Positions 34,178 through 42,014 of a stretch of DNA of 64,000 nt are shown one piece after another (position 1 is the first letter of the stretch; each line of letters begins with the position of its first letter). The position numbers and the translations under genes were made by a program. Source of the DNA: Marinomonas mediterranea MMB-1 (GTDB lineage Bacteria > Pseudomonadota > Gammaproteobacteria > Pseudomonadales > Marinomonadaceae); assembly GCF_000192865.1 (NCBI RefSeq), contig NC_015276.1, positions 4,148,501 through 4,212,500 of the forward strand. The letters run 5' to 3'. The notes beneath the pieces are model-generated. The model saw only the letters and a list, made by a program, of their open reading frames with translations. It made no database searches and was not told the origin of the DNA.

Positions 34178-35305
34178 ATGTCCACCGAAAATACTCATTT
34201 AACAAAAGCGTATCTTGAGTCGACACCCGCTCAAGACGGCTTTCACATGCCGGGGGAACATCACCCTCACTCCAGCGTTTGGTTGATCTGGCCAGAGCGC
34301 CCAGACAACTGGCGAGACAACGCTAAACCTGCTCAAGCAACCTTTGCGCGTTTTATCACTGCGCTGTCTGACTATGTCGACGTAAACCTCGCTGTGTCTC
34401 CAGAGTGCTTAAACGATGCAAAGCAACAGCTCCCTGAAAACGTTACCCTACACCCAATGAAATCGAACGACGCTTGGATGCGTGACGTTGGCCCAACCTT
34501 TGTTATCAATGATAAAGGCGAGAAACGCGCTGTCGATTGGCACTTTAACGCTTGGGGCGGCGAGTTGGACGGCCTGTATGAAGACTGGTCAGATGACGAG
34601 CGCATTGCCAAGCAGGTTGCCGATGCGGAAAAAGCGGCCGCGTATAAAGCCCCTTTTATTTTAGAAGGCGGCTCCATCCACAGTGACGGTGAAGGGACGG
34701 TTTATACCACTGAAGAATGCCTTTTGCATCCAAGTCGAAATCCTGAGCTATCCAAAGAGCAAATAGAGCAGCATTTATTTAACTACCTTGGTGCACAGAA
34801 AGTCATATGGCTAAAGCTCGGGTTGGTGAACGACGAAACGAATGGTCACATCGATAACATCTTGCACATTGTCGGCCCTGGAGAAGTCATCATCACGGTT
34901 TGTGATGATCCAGAAGACCCTCAATACGACATTAGTCAGGCTGCCTTGAAGACTCTTTCTTCAGAGACAGACGCCCAAAGAAGAAAAATCATCGTTCATA
35001 AATTGCCCATGCCCGGCCCTCTTTACATTACAGAGGAAGAAGCAAAAGGCATCGTTCAAACACCGCGTATGGAACGTTGTGAAGGTGAGCGTTTAGGGGC
35101 CTCGTACGCCAACTTTCTAATCACCAACAATGCACTATTTTTCCCAATGTTGGATGAAAGATACGACGAGCAAGCTAAGAAAATACTGCAAGGGGCGTTC
35201 CCTGAACATAAGATAGTCGGCATACCTGCTCGAGAAATCGTACTCGGTGGCGGAAACCTGCACTGTATTACTCAGCAAGTACCCAAGCCTCAGATCGATA
35301 ACTAG
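34178..35305 (+). CDS. aguA: Agmatine deiminase
   Basis: 375 residues of the peptidyl-arginine-deiminase-like family. Key motifs are the N-terminal DGFHMPGEHHPHSSVWLIWPERPDNW, DAWMRDVGPTFV, ETNGHIDN and the catalytic-cysteine motif GGGNLHCITQQ near the C-terminus. It hydrolyses agmatine to N-carbamoylputrescine, feeding AguB. It is co-transcribed with aguB and a small membrane protein only 6 bp downstream. Confidence 0.95.
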   Translation: MSTENTHLTKAYLESTPAQDGFHMPGEHHPHSSVWLIWPERPDNWRDNAKPAQATFARFITALSDYVDVNLAVSPECLNDAKQQLPENVTLHPMKSNDAWMRDVGPTFVINDKGEKRAVDWHFNAWGGELDGLYEDWSDDERIAKQVADAEKAAAYKAPFILEGGSIHSDGEGTVYTTEECLLHPSRNPELSKEQIEQHLFNYLGAQKVIWLKLGLVNDETNGHIDNILHIVGPGEVIITVCDDPEDPQYDISQAALKTLSSETDAQRRKIIVHKLPMPGPLYITEEEAKGIVQTPRMERCEGERLGASYANFLITNNALFFPMLDERYDEQAKKILQGAFPEHKIVGIPAREIVLGGGNLHCITQQVPKPQIDN

Positions 35306-35311
35306 TCACGT

Positions 35312-35665
35312 ATGTATACGCTGATATCGCTCATCCTGTTGTTACTGTCTGCTTGGTTTGATGCCAAAGGTTTTTACTACGCTGGATTAACCTGGACTCA
35401 CACAAATCAGCTCTCGGTAAAACAGGGAGCGCTCTCATTGCTGTTCTTTATGATTGGCGTTTCTCTGTACGTCTTTTCGGTTCGATTCCTAACGATGGCC
35501 GGTGCCACATCCACCACCATTCAGACATTGCTCTGGTTCGTCGCAACGATTGTGGGCGTAGCCATCATGAATGGTGATTTTAAAGTTTGGGATACGATGC
35601 AATACGCTGCATTTGCCGTTGTCATTCTCGGACTAGCAGCACTCATATCTTTATCTGCTCATTAA
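35312..35665 (+). CDS. Small four-TM membrane protein (SMR/EamA-half-like) next to aguA
   Basis: 117 residues with four hydrophobic helices (about 3-17, 38-58, 65-86, 95-115). The size and topology match small multidrug resistance or single EamA-repeat transporters, but the conserved glutamate of the first SMR helix is absent (LISLILLLLSAWFDAKGFYY). It starts 6 bp after the aguA stop, so it belongs to the agmatine operon. It may move agmatine, putrescine or a by-product across the inner membrane (inference). Family assignment is uncertain. Confidence 0.6.
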   Translation: MYTLISLILLLLSAWFDAKGFYYAGLTWTHTNQLSVKQGALSLLFFMIGVSLYVFSVRFLTMAGATSTTIQTLLWFVATIVGVAIMNGDFKVWDTMQYAAFAVVILGLAALISLSAH

Positions 35666-35970
35666 ACGCAATACAAAGAATGGAAAAAGGTTTACAGCCC
35701 AATTCCTTCTTACTCATCGTACTACCTACTCCAATTGCCCTTCCCTAGCAATGTAGCCACTCCTATTTGGTTTTAACTTTAGTTTACAAACAACCTAAAA
35801 ACTTCATAAAAATTACAAAGCCCCACAGAAACAATCAGTTAATATAAAATTAATACCATTGAATAACACATCCAAAAAACATAAGTTAACACAAGGACAC
35901 GTTGAGTAATCTAAATGCGGGCAGCAAAGAAGTCATGCGCCCTAATATTTACAAGCAATAGGAGTTAGCT
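35666..35970. other. AT-rich promoter region of the pepsin operon
   Basis: 305 bp, with no gene seen. A possible promoter is TTTACA, 16 bp, CATAAA around 35782-35809. A clear ribosome site (AGGAG) precedes the pepsin ATG. No terminator for the agu unit is obvious. Confidence 0.4.
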
Positions 35971-37215
35971 ATGGATACAGTAAATAACGCCAACCAAGGT
36001 TTCTCGTTACCTTTGAAAAAAGGTCCATTTCAAAACAACGGTGCTTCTCCGTGGTATGTGACTTTAGGCTTAGGAACCCCTTACCAAAAATTGAAATTTT
36101 CATTCGATACTGGTAGCAACTTTATTTGGGTAACCTCTAACTTATGCGCAGATGATAGCTGTAAGCACTATGGAAAAGGTCGATTCTTCATTAATAAGTC
36201 GGCTAGTTTTGTAAATATTCCTCTACGCCCGTCTGTCTCAAACCCAACACCACATATAGTAGGTTTTGGCCCTTGGGGCTCAATGGAGGTCAATGCGGGT
36301 AACGATGACTTCAATCTACTATCTATAGAGCAAGACGATAAGATAGAAGTGAACTCCGACCTTTACACTGCTAAAAATTACTCTGGACAACAGTTTGAAG
36401 AGTTAGATTGGGATGGAGGTATTGGACTGCCAGCTTTAGAAGAGCTGCCAGAGGTTCAACATAATCCTTACTTAACAAGATATCGGAGTTCCCCTCGTTG
36501 TGCTGAGTCACACGCCCCTTCTTTTCATTTCTTTAAGACATTAGTGAAAGAAAAAAAAGTCGCTCAAGATTCCCCTTTCGTCACCTTTTCAACTGATTCA
36601 AATACAGGAGAGGGCGAAGTACGTTTTGGCAAATTAGACGACCGTTATAGTGACTCTAAAGATTACCTATTTCTTCCTTGGGATAAATATAGTACTGACT
36701 CTCTAGCTTACCTTTGGACAACGAAAATGTATTCGTTCTCGGCAAACGGTACAAATCTACTCTCGTCGGATGAGCACAATACCGCTTTTCTATGTTTAGA
36801 CTCAGGCTCTTCGCAATTTAAAGGCGATGTCGCCGCCATGTTTGCAGCCTATCAGATCACGACTTTACAAGGCGGTGATGTTGAAATTGAAGTGGGTCAA
36901 GACAGTAATGGAAAGCCTGGAAAACTCGTTATCACACCGGAGATTTATAACCGTAAAATTGAGGCCGGAAGCTTAAAGGGAGAAGTTGTTTCACAGTTTG
37001 CTCCACTTGAAGGGTTAGGGCCAATGGCTTTAGTCGGTTCCGTTCTTATGGACCACCTTTACACAGTGTATGAATACTCGATTTCAGGCCGCGTAGAAGA
37101 CGATTCACTCATGATCTCACCGAAAGGCATGTGGATCTTTAATCAGCCGACTGGAGTAGAAATAATCCAAAGCAAGCAAGACAAACCAGCTCCTATTTTT
37201 AATAAGTCCAAATAG
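35971..37215 (+). CDS. Pepsin-family (A1) aspartic protease, no signal peptide
   Basis: 414 residues. Both catalytic motifs of bilobal pepsins are present: FDTGSNFIWV (Asp46, DTG) and LCLDSGSSQFKG (Asp277, DSG). After the first motif comes C-ADDS-C, the same C-x4-C spacing as the first disulfide loop of animal pepsin, then NKSASFVNI where pepsins have SSTF. There is no signal peptide and no long pro-segment. It should therefore act in the cytosol, as suggested for other bacterial pepsins such as shewasin. A1 peptidases are common in eukaryotes and rare in bacteria, and Marinomonas is among the few genera I recall. It is the first gene of a four-gene operon, 11 bp before the avidin-like gene. 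The substrate is unknown. Confidence 0.88.
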   Translation: MDTVNNANQGFSLPLKKGPFQNNGASPWYVTLGLGTPYQKLKFSFDTGSNFIWVTSNLCADDSCKHYGKGRFFINKSASFVNIPLRPSVSNPTPHIVGFGPWGSMEVNAGNDDFNLLSIEQDDKIEVNSDLYTAKNYSGQQFEELDWDGGIGLPALEELPEVQHNPYLTRYRSSPRCAESHAPSFHFFKTLVKEKKVAQDSPFVTFSTDSNTGEGEVRFGKLDDRYSDSKDYLFLPWDKYSTDSLAYLWTTKMYSFSANGTNLLSSDEHNTAFLCLDSGSSQFKGDVAAMFAAYQITTLQGGDVEIEVGQDSNGKPGKLVITPEIYNRKIEAGSLKGEVVSQFAPLEGLGPMALVGSVLMDHLYTVYEYSISGRVEDDSLMISPKGMWIFNQPTGVEIIQSKQDKPAPIFNKSK

Positions 37216-37226
37216 AGGGAAATAAC

Positions 37227-38069
37227 ATGTCGAACAAATTACAAGGTACTTGGGTAAACTCTTACCATTCAAAACTTAAGATTGCTGTCGATGAAAATGG
37301 ATCCGTCGCTGGCGAATACTCGTCGACCACAGGATCAAGTGGTATCTATCAAGTTATTGGCCACACGATCACTACCCCTCAAGCAGAGCGTAACTCGCAG
37401 CAAAAGGATCCTATCGGTCAAGGCGTCGTACTGTCTATTTATTGGAGAGCCGTTGACACTGGTGCAACGCCCGACAATACCTGGCATTGGGTATCAACAT
37501 ATTGTGGCCAGCTCCAGCCAAACGGAGATTTGTCTGTTATAAACTCTTTGGTCGCAACGGCGAAGTTCGACGGCTTTATTGAAGGCGACTACATAGACCA
37601 GCTTATCTTTAAAAAGACCGATGATGAAGCCGCAAATGTCACTCCGATAAACTTCGATCAAGAACCTTCTCAACCCTCTATTCCATCTAATCTAGACGGG
37701 CTTTGGCAAGACGCGCTTCAAGCAACCAATTTATGCATTTCAGTATTGGATGAAAAAACAGGCTTAACGTTCGCTAGTGTAAAAATAGGCGAGCAAAGCC
37801 TCAATATGTGGGGATTTAGCGATACTCGTCTTATGACCCAAGAAGGGGATTCTGTAACTCAACAGAGTATTACACTAAGCGGTTATCTAAACGACCCTGC
37901 GTTAGCAAAAGACCATTTAGAGAGCAAAATAACACCGATTTCAATTAGCGGCTATTTGGACCTTTCTAATCAAACACTTTTTGTTAGCAAATGGCTTGGT
38001 GACTCAACCGACCAAAGTACAGTGTACTATCAATCCAACCTTACGGGTCTGCGCCTTACAAAAATATAA
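37227..38069 (+). CDS. Avidin-like protein with a second degenerate barrel
   Basis: 280 residues. Residues about 5-130 match the avidin/streptavidin pattern: GTWVNSYHS at 7-15 (Asn11 and Ser15 fit streptavidin Asn23 and Ser27), GEYSS (Tyr31, Ser33 for Tyr43, Ser45), WHWVSTYCGQ in the Trp79 region and DQLIFKK (Asp124 for Asp128). The Trp108 equivalent seems missing. Residues about 155-280 begin GLWQDALQAT and end GLRLTKI, like a second, decayed barrel. No signal peptide is seen, unlike secreted avidins. It lies between the pepsin and the histidine kinase genes with gaps of 11 and 16 bp. Biotin binding is plausible but unproven; a lipocalin-like barrel with another ligand is the alternative. 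Confidence 0.68.
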   Translation: MSNKLQGTWVNSYHSKLKIAVDENGSVAGEYSSTTGSSGIYQVIGHTITTPQAERNSQQKDPIGQGVVLSIYWRAVDTGATPDNTWHWVSTYCGQLQPNGDLSVINSLVATAKFDGFIEGDYIDQLIFKKTDDEAANVTPINFDQEPSQPSIPSNLDGLWQDALQATNLCISVLDEKTGLTFASVKIGEQSLNMWGFSDTRLMTQEGDSVTQQSITLSGYLNDPALAKDHLESKITPISISGYLDLSNQTLFVSKWLGDSTDQSTVYYQSNLTGLRLTKI

Positions 38070-38085
38070 CCATAGGATATAACCA

Positions 38086-40821
38086 ATGAAACTAAGTGAC
38101 GCCTTTGATATAAAAGAACATGAAGAAATGGTAATAGAGTGCTTTTTTCAGCTTTGGCGTCACTCTGCAGACCTTATGTTTATAATGGCCGTCGAAAGTG
38201 AAGAATTCTCTTTATTCGATAATAATCCAGCTTCTCGCGCAATAATGGGGCTGGATAAAGACATGAAGATACACAGGTTAAACATACGTGAGTATTTCGG
38301 AGACGCTGTCGCCGAAGGTTTGTACGCAACCTATTACAAGGCGATAGAAGCTCGAAAGCCTATTTCTTTAGAGCAAGTAATCTACATAGAAGAACAGCAG
38401 GCATGCTATGACACATTGCTTGTCCCTATATTCGATGCATCCGGTAACGCGACTTTTATTTGTGGCGTGAGCCGAGATATTACAAAAATCAAAACCGCTG
38501 AAAAAGTTGCGCTTGAAGCCTCAGAAAAGCTTAAAGAATACAATACTGGCCTTGAGCAACTCAACGAAACTCTAGATCGAAAAGTAAAAGAACGTACCGC
38601 GGCATTAGAAAACGCTAAACAAGAGCTTGAACAGGCACTCGATGCAAAATCCGCTTTTGTTGCCCGCATGAGCCACGAAATAAGAACACCAATCAACGCT
38701 GTAATTGGGCTTAGTAATCTAGCACTAAAAACGCAGCTCAATGCCGAACAAAATGACTATCTTACAAAAATAAAAGATTCTGGCGATGTGCTTCTTGGGC
38801 TCGTCAACGACGTTCTAGATTTCTCTAAGATAGAAGCCGGCATGTTGAAGCTTGAATCGGTTCCATTCCACCCAGAAGAACTGGTGCGAACGACCATCAA
38901 TATGAACTCGTTCAGCGCCTACGAAAAAAATCTCGAACTGATCACAGACATCGCGAAAGACGTGCCAACCGAATTAATTGGCGACCCACTTCGAATCCAG
39001 CAAATCCTCATCAATCTAGTGAATAATGCGGTTAAATTCACCAGTGAAGGCTCGATATGCATTCGTCTATCGAGTGAAGAACAAGAAGAGGGTCATGTTT
39101 CTCTCAAATGTGAGGTATCGGATACCGGCATAGGCATACCCGAAGAGCATATGGATACATTGTTCAGTTCTTTTGCTCAAGCCGATGACAGCATTACTCG
39201 TAAATTTGGCGGTACCGGATTAGGCCTTACTATTACTAGCCAGCTATCTGAACTGATGGGCGGCTCAATCACAGTAAAAAGTGAGTTGGGGAGTGGCACC
39301 ACATTTACCGTGCACTTGCCCCTTAAAATTTCCTCCCATCAACCTAAGGCCCAACGCTTTGAAGGAATGAAGCCCAAACGCATTTTAGTCGTAGACGATC
39401 ATGAAATCTCTCGTACCGTGTTAAAAAACATTTTGGATGGTTTTGATATCCAAGCCGATACGGCGAGCGATGGATTTCAGGCCATTGAAGCAATCAGAGA
39501 TGCGTATCACTCTCAGCAAAAATACGATGTTATTTTTATGGATTGGTACATGCCAAAGATGAATGGCATTGAAGCGTCTCAGAAAATCAGAGAAGAATTT
39601 AAAGACTTCGCACCGCCAATTCTAATGATTTCAGCGTATGAAAAACATTATATTCAATCGCATCTGACAAGCGGACTAATCAGCCAATTCATAGAAAAGC
39701 CTGTGAGTAGATCAACCGTTTATGATTCTATCGCTAAATTTTTGAACATCAACGTGGATGAAATTCCAGAAGAAAATGAGATCCCAAATTTTTCGGGATA
39801 CTCGGTCTTGCTCGTCGAAGACAACCCAATCAACCAGCAAGTCGCGATAGGCTATTTGGATCATACAAACATAGGCATCGATTGCGCAGAAAATGGCGAG
39901 ATCGCGCTGAAAAAAATACAGTCAAAATCCTACGATCTAGTCTTAATGGACATTCAAATGCCCGTCATGGATGGCCTAACTGCATCCAAACACATTAGAA
40001 CGATGCCTGAAGGTCAACAGCTACCAATCGTTGCTATGACAGCACACTCATCTGATGCGGACAAACAAAAAAGCCTAGAAGCGGGAATGAATGGCCACCT
40101 ATCTAAACCAATCTCAAGTGAGCAGCTTTATTCCATGATTAGAGCGCATATTAGCGACTCACCGAAACAAACAGCTCAACTTAGAAACACCAACTTACCA
40201 ACAGTAAGTGAAAAAACATCAATATTGGAAAAGTTGCGAAGCGGAACATCATTAGATGTAAATAACGCGTTAGTCGCGCTCAGAAATAAAGACAAACTCT
40301 ACCTCGATATCGTTCAGTCGTTTCACAAACAATATCTTCCATGTGTTCAAGATACTTCTAACTTACAATTTACACTTGAGAGTGCCACTCTATTTGGCGA
40401 TATCCACTCTCTAAAATCCAATGCTGCCTATATCGGAGAAAACACGCTCTCGGCACTATGCTCTGAAATAGAATACGCCCTAAAAAACGATTCTAAGGTA
40501 GAGAGTCACGCTCTCGAAGCGCTACATCAACGACTTTATTCCTTAGTCGATTCTCTAGAAAAAGTCTTTGAGGGCAATAAAATACCGTCCAATGCGGGTC
40601 AACAAGATCAACACACGGCCTTAGAAACGCTCCTTCAAATGATTGAAGACAATGACTTTGCTGTTGAGCACAAATTAAAAGAGCTCTTAAATGACCGAAC
40701 ATTTACTCAATGGCATAATGAGTTAACAACGATTCATCATTATATAGAAGAGATTGAATTTGAAAGGGCTGCGATCTTCATTCGCAGTCAGTTAGATCGA
40801 CTTAAAAGAGGTGATTTATAA
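38086..40821 (+). CDS. Hybrid histidine kinase (PAS-HisKA-HATPase-REC-REC-HPt)
   Basis: 911 residues, soluble. A PAS-like sensor spans about 15-140, followed by a coiled coil (about 150-190). HisKA has its His at about 197 in MSHEIRTPINAVIGL. The ATPase domain has NLVNNAVKF, DTGIGIP and FGGTGLGLTI. REC1 has acidic residues near 437 and its phospho-Asp near 486 (FMDWYMPKMNG). REC2 has LVEDNPINQQ and phospho-Asp near 622 (LMDIQMPVMDG). A C-terminal HPt domain has IHSLKSNAAYIG, with His near 774. No membrane helices are seen, so it senses a cytosolic signal. Its stop overlaps the start of the next response regulator (TAATG), the likely partner. It is coupled with the pepsin and avidin-like genes. 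Confidence 0.92.
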   Translation: MKLSDAFDIKEHEEMVIECFFQLWRHSADLMFIMAVESEEFSLFDNNPASRAIMGLDKDMKIHRLNIREYFGDAVAEGLYATYYKAIEARKPISLEQVIYIEEQQACYDTLLVPIFDASGNATFICGVSRDITKIKTAEKVALEASEKLKEYNTGLEQLNETLDRKVKERTAALENAKQELEQALDAKSAFVARMSHEIRTPINAVIGLSNLALKTQLNAEQNDYLTKIKDSGDVLLGLVNDVLDFSKIEAGMLKLESVPFHPEELVRTTINMNSFSAYEKNLELITDIAKDVPTELIGDPLRIQQILINLVNNAVKFTSEGSICIRLSSEEQEEGHVSLKCEVSDTGIGIPEEHMDTLFSSFAQADDSITRKFGGTGLGLTITSQLSELMGGSITVKSELGSGTTFTVHLPLKISSHQPKAQRFEGMKPKRILVVDDHEISRTVLKNILDGFDIQADTASDGFQAIEAIRDAYHSQQKYDVIFMDWYMPKMNGIEASQKIREEFKDFAPPILMISAYEKHYIQSHLTSGLISQFIEKPVSRSTVYDSIAKFLNINVDEIPEENEIPNFSGYSVLLVEDNPINQQVAIGYLDHTNIGIDCAENGEIALKKIQSKSYDLVLMDIQMPVMDGLTASKHIRTMPEGQQLPIVAMTAHSSDADKQKSLEAGMNGHLSKPISSEQLYSMIRAHISDSPKQTAQLRNTNLPTVSEKTSILEKLRSGTSLDVNNALVALRNKDKLYLDIVQSFHKQYLPCVQDTSNLQFTLESATLFGDIHSLKSNAAYIGENTLSALCSEIEYALKNDSKVESHALEALHQRLYSLVDSLEKVFEGNKIPSNAGQQDQHTALETLLQMIEDNDFAVEHKLKELLNDRTFTQWHNELTTIHHYIEEIEFERAAIFIRSQLDRLKRGDL

Positions 40822-41735
40822 TGTCGACTAATTCTGGGGTATTAGTCATCGATGATGAAACGATAAACTTAAAAGTGATTAGCGATATTCTACGCGACGA
40901 CACTCAGCTTATTTTGGCGAAGAACGGAGAGCAAGGCATCCGAAAAGCGGCTGAGTTTATGCCAGACCTAATCCTTTTGGACGTTGTCATGCCTCAAATG
41001 GATGGGTTCGAGACATTAAAAATACTTCGGAGCGATCCAAAAACATGCCACATTCCGGTTATCTTTATTACCGCACTGGATGACAGCAGTAGCGAAGAAA
41101 AAGGTCTGTCATCAGGCGCTGCTGACTACATTCAAAAACCGTTAAAACCAGCCATTGTGCGAGCTAGAGTGAAGTTGCATCTAGAACTCGCTAAAAAAAG
41201 AATGCTGCTCGAAAAATTAGCAAACGTCGATCCTTTAACCTCTATCGCAAATCGACGTAAGTATGAAGAAGTTGCTGCCAATCAGTGGCATGAATTATTA
41301 ACCACAAAGGGCTACCTATCGCTCGCCGTCATTGATATCGATAATTTCAAGCAATATAACGATTCAAATGGCCATGCGGCAGGAGATGAAATCATCCGCA
41401 AAGTCGCTGACGTTTTGTCATATGAATTCAATGGAGAAGATGAATTAGTCGCAAGATATGGCGGAGAAGAGTTTGTCGTTATTCTCCCGAATATCGACCA
41501 ACAAGGCGCTTATGAAAAACTGGATCGTTGCGTTATGTCCATTCGCGAGCTTGCTCTACCTCACCCTTCTGGGGGCGTTGTCACTATCAGTGTCGGTGGT
41601 GCAACCATGACCCCTACTCCAAACGCTCACCTTGATCAACTGTTCTTAAGCTCTGATGAGCTCCTGTATCAAGCAAAGAAAGCAGGCAAAAATAGAGTTT
41701 TATGGAAGAAAAGCGTTGTCGCGCACGCTTGTTGA
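40821..41735 (+). CDS. Response regulator-diguanylate cyclase (REC-GGDEF)
   Basis: 304 residues. The receiver domain runs to about 120, with phospho-Asp near 54 (LLDVVMPQMDGFE) and Lys in IQKPLKP. The GGDEF domain begins at DPLTSIANRRKYEE and carries RYGGEEF at about 212-218, an active-type signature. There is no obvious upstream RxxD inhibitory site. It should make c-di-GMP when phosphorylated by the coupled hybrid kinase, whose stop it overlaps by one base. It closes the pepsin operon. Confidence 0.92.
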   Translation: MSTNSGVLVIDDETINLKVISDILRDDTQLILAKNGEQGIRKAAEFMPDLILLDVVMPQMDGFETLKILRSDPKTCHIPVIFITALDDSSSEEKGLSSGAADYIQKPLKPAIVRARVKLHLELAKKRMLLEKLANVDPLTSIANRRKYEEVAANQWHELLTTKGYLSLAVIDIDNFKQYNDSNGHAAGDEIIRKVADVLSYEFNGEDELVARYGGEEFVVILPNIDQQGAYEKLDRCVMSIRELALPHPSGGVVTISVGGATMTPTPNAHLDQLFLSSDELLYQAKKAGKNRVLWKKSVVAHAC

Positions 41736-41965
41736 AGAATACTGTTGCATTACGAGTTATTCAGGTGTGACTAATTATCTATTCGGAAAATAAGTAACTT
41801 TCTAATATTTTAGTACAATTTAGAATATTATATCAGCCTAAAAACTTGGTTGATTTTTTGAAAACTCCATATAAAAAACCATTATTTCAAGCCCTAAATT
41901 AAAATATAAATAGCAATGACGTTACTGGCGATAGAGCGAGAAAAACTCTAGATTTCATCACAAAA

Positions 41966-42002
41966 AATCAGTAATAATAGGCAACACCTATTATTACTGA
42001 TT
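41966..42002. repeat. Perfect 16-bp inverted repeat just before the helicase start
   Basis: AATCAGTAATAATAGG and CCTATTATTACTGATT around CAACA, ending 4 bp before the AAGGA ribosome site of the next gene. On the minus strand it is followed by TTTTTT, so it can terminate antisense transcription. On the plus strand it would form a stable leader hairpin or a protein-binding site. A second AT-rich repeat (TAATATT / AATATTA) lies upstream near 41800-41830. Confidence 0.75.
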
Positions 42003-42014
42003 AAAAGGAATTAT

